NCBI RefSeq assembly: GCF_003672135.1
Contig: NC_039519.1
Coordinates: forward strand, 8,556,001 to 8,620,000
Source of the DNA: Ooceraea biroi
Lineage: Eukaryota > Arthropoda > Insecta > Hymenoptera > Formicidae
DNA length: 64,000 nucleotides
Direction of reading: 5' to 3'
The position numbers were made by a program, and so were the translations under genes. Below are positions 56,801 through 64,000 of this stretch, in pieces (the stretch's first letter is position 1; every line of letters starts with the position of its first letter). A model generated the notes under the pieces. The model was given only the letters and a program-made list of their open reading frames with translations, was not told the origin of the DNA and did no database searches.

Positions 56801-59800
56801 GAAACTCGACTTTATGTTAAAAACGACAAAAAAATTTACAGTTTTATTATCGGCTTATTGTAACGTCACCTCGTACATTAATGTTCTTAATATAAATGTT
56901 TTGCAGTTTGTGTGGCCAAAATTCGATAATCGCAAGGACGGAACAAAATGAAAGAATATGGGGAAGCTTTTAGAAATGAGTTTAGAAGTCTAGTGTAAAA
57001 GTAATTAGTGCAGAAAGATTCGTGATCATTTCGTGCCTACGTATGCCTGTGAAATCGTGGCTGAATAAAAAATTGTGATTTTTTTTCCGTTTGGAAAGTT
57101 AAGTCCTGCTTTTCACATTACATTATTGTGTACTTTCATCGTGGAAAAGGATTTTTCATTCTGTGAATTCAATAAAAAGAAAATGCAGGAAAATCACCGA
57201 TTCCGCCGGTAATTCAGACGCCGCGACGGAGTTCACTGGCCACTCCAGGATCCCCTTAAGGGGGGAGCCTGCTTTAGAACGCTGAAAATAAGGTATATTT
57301 TACGAATTGTTTTTGGAGAAACTATACAGCGGATCATTATAAAACTTTGATGCATTTATTAGTACATGTTTGAAGATAAAAAAAATTATTTTTGATTTGA
57401 ATATATCGCTTGTAGAGGTCGTCCTGGAGAAATCTTAGTGCAGCCGCGTCGCCGGCATTGCAAATTGGTGAGCATTCTCCTGCCTCCAAATTTCGTCTAA
57501 ACTGAAAAATTGAAATATGTTCTCGTTATTTATGAATGCCCATCGTCGATGAACCAAAGAGAGAAGAAAAAAGTTGAAAAGTGCCAAAATGGTGGAGCTT
57601 AGAACACAAAAGTACGATTTTTAGGCAAAGTTTTTGAAATTTTTCATGCAAAAATAATTGTTTAACTTAATGTTTTTATGAATATTAAAGGTTCATCGAC
57701 GATGGGAATTTATAAATAACGAGAAAATATTTCAATTTTTCAGTTTGGATGAAATTTGGAGGCAGGAGAATGCTCACCAATTTACAATGCCTCCAGGACG
57801 ACCTCTACAGGCGATATATTTAAATAAAAAAATAATTTTTTTTATCTTTAAACATGTACTAATAAATGCATCAAAGTTTTATGCATTTATTAGTATATGT
57901 TTAAAGATAAAAAAAATTATTTTTTGATTTGAATATATCGCTTGTAGAGGTCGTCCTGGAGAAATCTTAGTGCAGCCGCGTCGCCGGCATTGCAAATTGG
58001 TGAGCATTCTCCTGCCTCCAAATTTCGTCTAAACTGAAAAATTGAAATATGTTCTCGTTATTTATGAATGCCCATCGTCGATGAACCAAAGAGAGAAGAA
58101 AAAAGTTGAAAAGTGCCAGAATGGTGGAGCTTAGAACACAAAAGTACGATTTTTAGGCAAAGTTGTTGAACTTTTTCATGCAAAAATAATTGTTTAACTT
58201 AATGTTTTTGTGAATATTAAAGGTTCATCGACGATGGGAATTCATAAATAACGAGAAAATATTTCAATTTTTCAGTTTGGATGAAATTTGGAGGCAGGAG
58301 AATGCTCACCAATTTACAATGCCTCCAGGACGACCTCTACAGGCGATATATTCAAATAAAAAAATAATTTTTTTATCTTTAAACATGTACTAATAAAGGC
58401 ATCAGAGTTTTATAATGATCCGCTGTATAGTTTCTCCAAAAAAAAATTCGTAAAATTATACCTTATTTTCAACGTTCTAAAGCAGGTTCCCCCCTTAACG
58501 ATTCAACACAAATCTTTGTACTTTACAGTTTGCTCCGAGAGGCCGAACCGATAAGTATCGATAGTAATCGGGACATGATGGAAAGTACGAGCAGTACTAA
58601 CAAGAGTGTAGGATATCCAGGGAGTAGCGGTGGCGGCGGGTTTGGTAGCGCGTTCGGTGGTCACTACGACCCGATGAGCCTGGAGGAACGACAGCTCCTC
58701 GGCAGATACGGCGTGTGGCTGCTCGTGGGACTTTGTACCCCGAACAAGGATACCCCGGTTGAAATACTGGGCCGTTTGTTGTCAATGTTATTTCATTGGT
58801 TTCATGTCACTGCCTACTGTTTCGATGGTATTGAAAAAAGACTTATACACCTTATCTTTTCTGTTGGTAATTTAACACTTTGCATATATACACTTTACTC
58901 AAGTAGACGTAGCCAGACGTAGCGTCGTAGCGTGGTCGGCTAAATATGCGCGATGTACAAGGTATTAAGTGTGTCTCTGTTCATGCCACAACATGACATA
59001 CGTTTGGCCCTCATTATTGTTCGAGGAAAGATCTCTCACCAAGAGTCATTATTATATATGTTGATGTATAAAATGTTATTATTCCGAAAAAATTAGGCCG
59101 GGTACGCCTAGATATTTAGCCGAATTTAATCTATTTTCTATAAATTTAACGTATATAAGAAAGTATTTATACCTGAGAATAAATTCGCTATTAAGAAATG
59201 CACGCAATATATCGAGAATACTTGCACACTCGACACATCGATCTATTTTCCACGTGATATATATGATTGAAGATATATATATCCACACAGCACACACACA
59301 ACATTTATATTTATTAGGTCGGTACACGAGTCATCTTGTCGACTATTGCGATTTTTCTTTATCCAAATGAAACAATCGATATAGCAATCAAAGTACTTTC
59401 CATCGTTTTCTACGACTTTTTCTCATCTGTTCGGCAACATGCAAATACCACAAGGTGACTCCTTGAGTCATCGTTTGAGAATTCATTTATCGATCCATCG
59501 ACAAGAAATTTATGCATCGACCTAACAAATAACCCGCAAAGGGATTGCTTCGCATTGTTGCTTAATTTTAAAAAAAACGTAGAAAATCGGAGAAACGATA
59601 AATGAAGGATGTCGACGCATTTATCGTATCTCGTAGATAGTCAGATTAGTAGTTTAAATCATATTTGCATCCTCCTATTGATTTTAATATTTCTTTAGTT
59701 TGCCATTATCCAGCTTCTCAAGCGATCGAAAACTATTTCAGGCCAAGCGGAAAGCGCGCTCGAGAAGCTGAAAACGGAGTATGTTTGTACCTGGCTTTCG

Positions 59801-59883
59801 GAAGTTATGAAAACTCATTACGAAGTATTCATTTCCTGCCTTCTGCCGCATCCTATGGACTATGTCAGAGTTGGAGGTCATTG
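53696..59883 (+). CDS. unc79: UNC79 homologue, eight internal exons (both ends missing)
   Basis: UNC79 is a very large (over 2,000 residues) cytoplasmic scaffold which, with UNC80, controls the NALCN sodium-leak channel in neurons. Recognised from DVPEKPFDLIKSQEKDAERM, DHDLIDNLPYLTASTISIFP, CLMALKPGVVKDILCVIAYG and LLSMLFHWFHVTAYCFDG, from memory of the family. Eight exons join in consistent phase to about 460 residues. They include a Cys/His-rich module (exons 5-6). 5' exons are lost in the gap, and 3' exons are not seen before the window end. Exon 1 here has a one-base loss that breaks the frame. Intron 6 has a GC donor and holds two TE insertions. Confidence 0.9.
54046..54216 (+). CDS. unc79: UNC79 exon B
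   Basis: AFGKALLQCLACMLPFLDHD through IFPMELHEEIMNYLCFYILP FTI. Acceptor TTCTAG, donor GTGAGT, phase 1 at both ends. Confidence 0.92.
54217..54617. other. UNC79 intron
   Basis: AT-rich intron. Nothing else recognised. Confidence 0.8.
54618..54707 (+). CDS. unc79: UNC79 exon C
   Basis: 30 codons, QRQDEIGNESAASQSVAAII MTVFQYSNNA. Acceptor CTTTTAG, donor GTATTT; phase 1 in and out. Confidence 0.85.
54708..55057. other. UNC79 intron
   Basis: AT-rich intron with short TG-rich stretch near 54720. No feature. Confidence 0.8.
55058..55243 (+). CDS. unc79: UNC79 exon D
   Basis: HHCQLVECLMALKPGVVKDI LCVIAYGTAPARASAAKLLF then YYWPSFNPNLFDRRAVLVKF; helical-repeat type sequence. Acceptor TTTTCAG, donor GTGAGT. 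Confidence 0.92.
55354..55934. mobile_element. CAGGGTGTTTCC MITE with nested inverted repeats
   Basis: Terminal inverted repeats of about 115 bp starting ACAGGGTGTTTCCTAAGTAA, flanked by TA, in an UNC79 intron. A second, inner inverted repeat (about 55494-55545 against 55595-55646, GC-rich) lies inside, so the element can fold twice. It carries a short transposase-type coding remnant at 55718-55846. Confidence 0.88.
55718..55846 (+). pseudogene. DUF4817-like N-terminal fragment inside the MITE
   Basis: 42 codons starting MVNYTNAEMADMHFVYGLAN and GNARQARRIYNDRY, then running into the TIR and stopping. The YTNxExxxMxxxYGxAxGNxRxAxRxYxxRY pattern is that of the DUF4817 helix-turn-helix found at the start of insect mariner-like transposases. 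The rest of the transposase is missing, so the element probably arose by internal deletion of a coding parent. Confidence 0.75.
55983..56215 (+). CDS. unc79: UNC79 exon E (Cys-rich module, first part)
   Basis: DLIPFVCQRDNCPNAGNAEA, GKVCYDH, and LCIECANEICREYPKQKF. Spaced Cys/His pairs (C-x4-C, C-x2-H, C-x2-C-x4-C) suggest a zinc-binding fold. Acceptor TTGCAG, donor GTGAGC, phase 0 out. Confidence 0.92.
56336..56619 (+). CDS. unc79: UNC79 exon F (Cys-rich module, second part)
   Basis: Starts NCKGIKDKQKEPKEQKEEDR (charged linker), then FSICFSSECTSF and RYCQACHNHRHAKKKKY with more Cys/His pairs, ending YMVQAIV. The boundary AG|GCAAGC uses a GC donor; joining to the next exon restores Ser and phase exactly, so a GC-AG intron is well supported. 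Confidence 0.88.
56669..57259. mobile_element. TTAA MITE, single copy (parent type of the 61.4-kb array)
   Basis: Bounded by TTAA with inverted ends AAGGGGATCCTGGAGT / ACTCCAGGATCCCCTT. It also has inner inverted segments (AATGAAAAATCCTTCTCCACG at about 56752, opposite at about 57143-57164). No coding frame. The right TTAA (57256-57259) is shared with the fold-back element next to it. Confidence 0.82.
57256..58498. mobile_element. TTAA fold-back element, 2 units, in UNC79 intron
   Basis: Same family as 13498-16414, with TTAA at both ends but only two internal inverted-repeat units. Shows that unit number varies within the family (2 here, 5 elsewhere). Confidence 0.87.
58529..58827 (+). CDS. 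unc79: UNC79 exon G
   Basis: LLREAEPISIDSNRDMMEST, a Gly/Ser-rich loop (GSSGGGGFGSAFGGHYDPMS), then LEERQLLGRYGVWLLVGLC and LLSMLFHWFHVTAYCFDG. Acceptor TTTACAG, donor GTATTG; phase 2 in, phase 1 out. Confidence 0.93.
58828..59741. other. UNC79 intron
   Basis: AT-rich intron without recognised elements, ending in a CTATTTCAG acceptor. Confidence 0.75.
59742..59883 (+). CDS. unc79: UNC79 exon H
   Basis: QAESALEKLKTEYVCTWLSE VMKTHYEVFISCLLPHPMDY VRVGGHW, following directly on CFDG of the previous exon. Donor GTAAGG in phase 2. No later UNC79 exon is recognised in the window. Confidence 0.92.
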
Positions 59884-60691
59884 GTAAGGATTTACTCTGC
59901 GTTCTATGAACTAAAGTTTACTGAAATTACGTAATGTGGATTGAGCATAAATGTATAATCTTGAGACTAATTAATTAAATTATACGCACAAAAATTTTTA
60001 ATTGCAAATTAAATGTAGAAAAGGCAGGGTAATTATGTACTTTAACGGACCCAGCCCCGATGACCTTGACCTTGACATATGTTGTCAAGGTCACCCTCCT
60101 CAGTGACCTTGAAGAAGTTTTAGCCGTCGCTCGTTGTTTGTTAAAAAGTTATTAACAAAAGAAGTTTAATAATTTTGCACGAATTTTCAGCTGTCCACGC
60201 GAAGCAAGGACTTGAGTTTGACATATATTACAAAGGTCACCTTCCCGAATAACCCGCACTAGGTTTTAGTCGTCGATCGTTGTTTATGAAAAAGTTACTA
60301 ACAAAAGACATTTCGAAAATATAGTAGTTATTTTGAAAGAACATTGAATATTGAAAGATATAAACGACGAATATGTATATGAACGAAGAAAGGAAAGTCA
60401 TTTAAAGCAGCGAATTGTTGATATATAGAATAGTTTCTTTTAATATAAGTACAAAGTAGTCTTCACTTTAACCAAAAGCACAAACAGTTAAATACAAAGC
60501 ATTCTCTGCTTTAACTTGACCTAACCTAACCTAACCTGGTTAGGTTATATTTTCGAAACTGGAGCCCGGAACATTACGCTCGTTTTCAGCCGCTTCGTGG
60601 GAGGGCAAAGCATAAAGTGCTTGTCACATATACGTTACATGTATTTTAGTCAAATATATTACAGATTGTGAAGATCCTTACGTTTACAATT
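59884..60691. other. Non-coding stretch with degenerate direct repeat and TTAGG motif
   Basis: Contains a diverged tandem duplication of about 130 bp (around 60070-60180 and 60210-60310, sharing GTTTTAG-CGTCG-CGTTGTTT and AAAAAGTTA-TAACAAAAGA), a CTTGACATATGTTGTCAAG inverted repeat at about 60070-60088, and a short telomere-type run at 60520-60547. No coding exon seen. Confidence 0.6.
60520..60547. repeat. Interstitial TTAGG-type telomeric motif
   Basis: CCTAACCTAACCTAACCT followed at once by GGTTAGGTTA in opposite orientation. TTAGG is the ancestral insect telomere repeat; here it is short, interstitial and inverted. Confidence 0.75.
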
Positions 60692-61143
60692 CTACTTCCC
60701 GTACGTCTTGTCTACTATGATCTTCATTATGCGACAGATATAATGATAAAATACGAAATAAATGAGTGTACCTAATGCAACCGCTACAAAGACCATGCCA
60801 CCACAAGTGAGCAACCAAGATCCCACAATCTTGTCATACTTGTTACTCTCTTTCGAGGCATAACTACGAGTTCTGATATTTACTTCTTTAAGTGGCCTCT
60901 GTTGATTGTTAAATTAACGTCATCACTCAATTCTTGTTAAATGCATACTAGCTGTCGTAAGACTCGACAAAAATTCATTACCTTCGACAGGAGTGAACAT
61001 TCCTTCAGTGAAGCGTTGTTACACCGTAACAACGTCGTGCCATCGATCTTCGTATTTGTGTAAAATAGTTGTCGGCTGAGTATGCACCTCGTAACATTAC
61101 ATGCTCCTGATATTTTCGCGTGATATCTTGCGATATTCAACAT
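60692..61143 (-). CDS. COX15-like N-terminus, small two-exon gene or fragment
   Basis: Exon 1 (60982-61143) encodes a 54-residue leader starting MLNIARYHAKISGACNV, rich in Arg/Lys/Ser like a mitochondrial presequence. An 83-bp intron with GTAATG donor and CAACAG acceptor joins it in phase 0 to exon 2 (60692-60898). Exon 2 reads RPLKEVNIRTRSYASKESNK then YDKIVGSWLLTCGGMVFVAV ALG, resembling the first membrane helix of haem A synthase COX15 (DKxVGxWLLxCxGMVFxAVxLG, from memory). COX15 is normally about 400 residues; here the frame ends 25 residues later at TAG. A GTACAC donor right after ALG (60771) could continue the normal gene, but no later COX15 exon is seen on this strand before UNC79 exon H. 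So: truncated duplicate, or a small membrane protein. Confidence 0.5.
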
Positions 61144-61390
61144 ATTGCAATTGGAATAAATGAATGGCGCGACTCGATCATTAAAGTGCAGTCCACGCGG
61201 CTAAACCTCTCGAGATACCTCTCGAGTCTCGAGTCAAGATGTGAACTATATAGGCTTCGGTTCACTTAGCGCTACAAATGCTTCAAAACATTTTCCCTCT
61301 TTTGTAAATCAGGCTTTACCTAGATTTGCTCCGTCTTCCGTCCGTCATTTTCAATCACTGACCAAGTTTACACGGCAACGTTACTCGGGT
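61144..61390. promoter_or_regulatory. Upstream region of the minus-strand COX15-like gene
   Basis: Short region between the ATG at 61143 and the repeat array; contains a CTCGAGATACCTCTCGAGTC inverted-repeat motif at about 61208-61232. No promoter element is certain. Confidence 0.35.
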
Positions 61391-64000
61391 TTAAGGGGAT
61401 GCTGGAGTTGCTAGTGAACTATTTTTTCACTATAGCGATGGTAATTGCAGTTTCGAAAATTCTCTTTATTGCTTGTGCAGAATAAAAAATCCTTTTCCAC
61501 AAATAAAAATTGTATTGAAATCAAAATTGTGATTTTTTTCCATTTGGAAAGTTAAGTCCTATTTTCCACACTACATTATTGTGTGTACTTTCATCGTGGA
61601 AAAGGATTTTTCATTCTGTGAATTCAATAAAAAGATATATTTCTTGAAAAATGCAGGAAAATCACCGATTCCGCCGGTAATACAGACGACTCCAGGATTG
61701 CCTTAAATTAAGGGGAAGCTGGAGGTGCTAGTGAACTATTTTTTCACTATAGCGATGGTAATTGCAGTTTCAAAAATTCTTTATTGCTTGTGCAGAATAA
61801 AAAATCCTTTTCCACAAATAAAATTTGTATTGAAATCAAAATTGTGATTTTTTTCCATTTGGAAAGTTAAGTCCTATTTTCCACACTACATTATTGTGTG
61901 TACTTTCATCGTGGAAAAGGATTTTTCATTCTGTGAATTCAATAAAAAGATATATTTCTTGAAAATGCAGGAAAATCACCGATTCCGCCGGTAATACAGA
62001 CGACTCCAGGATTGCCTTAAATTAAGGGGAAGCTGGAGGTGCTAGTGAACTATTTTTTCACTATAGCGATGGTAATTGCAGTTTCAAAAATTCTTTATTG
62101 CTTGTGCAGAATAAAAAATCCTTTTCCACAAATGAAAATTGTGTTGAAATCAAAATTGTGATTTTTTTTCCATTTGGAAAATTAAGTCCTATTTTCCACA
62201 CTACATTATTGTGTGTACTTTCATCGTGGAAAAGGATTTTTCATTCTGTGAATTCAATAAAAAGATATATTTCTTGAAAAATGCAGGAAAATCACCGATT
62301 CCGCCGGTAATACAGACGACTCCAGGATTGCCTTAAATTAAGGGGAAGCTGGAGGTGCTAGTGAACTATTTTTTCACTATAGCGATGGTAATTGCAGTTT
62401 CAAAAATTCTTTATTGCTTGTGCAGAATAAAAAATCCTTTTCCACAAATAAAATTGTATTGAAATCAAAATTGTGATTTTTTTTCCATTTGGAAAGTTAA
62501 GTCCTATTTTCCACACTACATTATTGTGTGTACTTTCATCGTGGAAAAGGATTTTTCATTCTGTGAATTCAATAAAAAGATATATTTCTTGAGAAATGCA
62601 GGAAAATCACCGATTCCGCCGGTAATACAGACGACTCCAGGATTGCCTTAAATTAAGGGGAAGCTGGAGGTGCTAGTGAACTATTTTTTCACTATAGCGA
62701 TGGTAATTGCAGTTTCAAAAATTCTTTATTGCTTGTGCAGAATAAAAAATCCTTTTCCACAAATGAAAATTGTGTTGAAATCAAAATTGTGATTTTTTTT
62801 CCATTTGGAAAATTAAGTCCTATTTTCCACACTACATTATTGTGTGTACTTTCATCGTGGAAAAGGATTTTTCATTCTGTGAATTCAATAAAAAGATATA
62901 TTTCTTGAAAAATGCAGGAAAATCACCGATTCCGCCGGTAATACAGACGACTCCAGGATTGCCTTAAATTAAGGGGAAGCTGGAGGTGCTAGTGAACTAT
63001 TTTTTCACTATAGCGATGGTAATTGCAGTTTCAAAAATTCTTTATTGCTTGTGCAGAATAAAAAATCCTTTTCCACAAATGAAAATTGTGTTGAAATCAA
63101 AATTGTGATTTTTTTTCCATTTGGAAAATTAAGTCCTATTTTCCACACTACATTATTGTGTGTACTTTCATCGTGGAAAAGGATTTTTCATTCTGTGAAT
63201 TCAATAAAAAGATATATTTCTTGAAAAATGCAGGAAAATCACCGATTCCGCCGGTAATACAAACGACTCCAGGATTGCCTTAAATTAAGGGGAAGCTGGA
63301 GGTGCTAGTGAACTATTTTTTCACTATAGCGATGGTAATTGCAGTTTCAAAATTCTTTATTGCTTGTGCAGAATAAAAAATCCTTTTCCACAAATAAAAT
63401 TGTATTGAAATCAAAATTGTGATTTTTTTCCATTTGGAAAATTAAGTCCTATTTTCCACACTACATTATTGTGTGTACTTTCATCGTGGAAAAGGATTTT
63501 TCATTCTGTGAATTCAATAAAGATATATTTCTTGAAAAATGCAGGAAAATCACCGATTTCGCCGGTAATACAGACGACTCCAGGATTGCCTTAAATTAAG
63601 GGGAAGCTGGAGTTGCTAGTGAACTATTTTTTCACTATAGCGATGGTAATTGCAGTTTCGAAAATTCTCTTTATTGCCTGTGCAGAATAAAAAATCCTTT
63701 TCCACAAATAAAAATTGTATTGAAATCAAATTGTGATTTTTTTCCATTTGGAAAGTTAAGTCCTATTTTCCACACTACATTATTGTGTGTACTTTCATCG
63801 TGGAAAAGGACTTTTCATTCTGTGAATTCAATAAAAAGATATATTTCTTGAAAAATGCAGGAAAATCACCGATTCCGCCGGTAATACAGACGACTCCAGG
63901 ATTGCCTTAAATTAAGGGGAAGCTGGAGGTGCTAGTGAACTATTTTTTCACTATAGCGATGGTAATTGCAGTTTCGAAAATTCTCTTTATTGCCTGTGCA
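61391..64000 (+). repeat. Tandem array of 315-bp TTAA MITE-like units
   Basis: Head-to-tail units starting at 61391, 61708, 62022, 62338, 62653, 62969, 63285, 63596 and 63912, running past the window end. Each unit contains both element ends (TTAAGGGGAAGCTGGAG at the start, CTCCAGGATTGCCTTAA at the end) and internal inverted segments (AATCCTTTTCCAC / GTGGAAAAGGATT), so each is a shortened copy of the MITE at 56669-57259. Units are very similar. First and last ones share GGAGTTGC and TCTCTTTATT variants against GGAGGTGC in the middle. Confidence 0.93.

Noticed and set aside
59079..59327. 82-codon minus-strand frame in UNC79 intron
   Set aside because: AT-rich, no domain, no splice support.

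Overview
The window looks like insect nuclear DNA, most likely a hymenopteran such as an ant. It has AT-rich introns around short, CpG-containing, phase-consistent exons, cecropia-type mariner elements, several TIR/MITE families and a short interstitial TTAGG motif. Species assignment is inference; both named genes are animal genes with clear insect-style structure.

Layout. (1) 1-12788: a mariner remnant, the 5' region and first coding exon of a membrane adenylyl cyclase (2139-2249), then a very long first intron. That intron holds a two-unit mariner tandem, a CCCATACAGCAC TIR element and about 13 copies of a 268-bp satellite. (2) 12789-32862: the forward arm, with cyclase exons 2-15: first membrane cassette, C1 catalytic domain, linker and most of the second membrane cassette. 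It carries a TTAA fold-back element, two CCCATACAGCAC elements and a three-unit mariner tandem. Part of it (exon 6 to exon 9) is present twice, as 21.2-26.33 kb and 26.33-29.09 kb. (3) About 32863-41065: the same DNA in reverse orientation, full of small indels and with a 100-N gap, like unpolished long-read sequence. (4) 41066-41297: a scrambled junction. (5) 41298-53588: a second, clean reverse copy ending exactly at another 100-N gap. (6) 53689-59883: eight exons of the NALCN-channel regulator UNC79 on the + strand, with introns carrying three TE insertions. (7) 60692-61143: a small two-exon minus-strand gene or fragment resembling the N-terminus of the mitochondrial haem A synthase COX15. 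(8) 61391-64000: a head-to-tail array of a 315-bp TTAA MITE-like unit.

Main interpretation. The 41-kb inverted structure truncates the cyclase at its apex, so the C2 catalytic domain is absent. It also cuts UNC79 off from its 5' exons at the gap. One arm is clean and the other noisy, the orientation flips abruptly, and one edge is an assembly gap. I therefore read it as a fold-back or haplotype misassembly of one cyclase locus. A real palindrome is possible but less likely. The biology that survives this caveat is the repeats: mariner copies joined head-to-tail through shared TIRs at two loci, all with the same frameshift; three unrelated elements with internally amplified units whose copy number differs between copies; and a tandem array made from a MITE that also exists as a single insertion inside UNC79.
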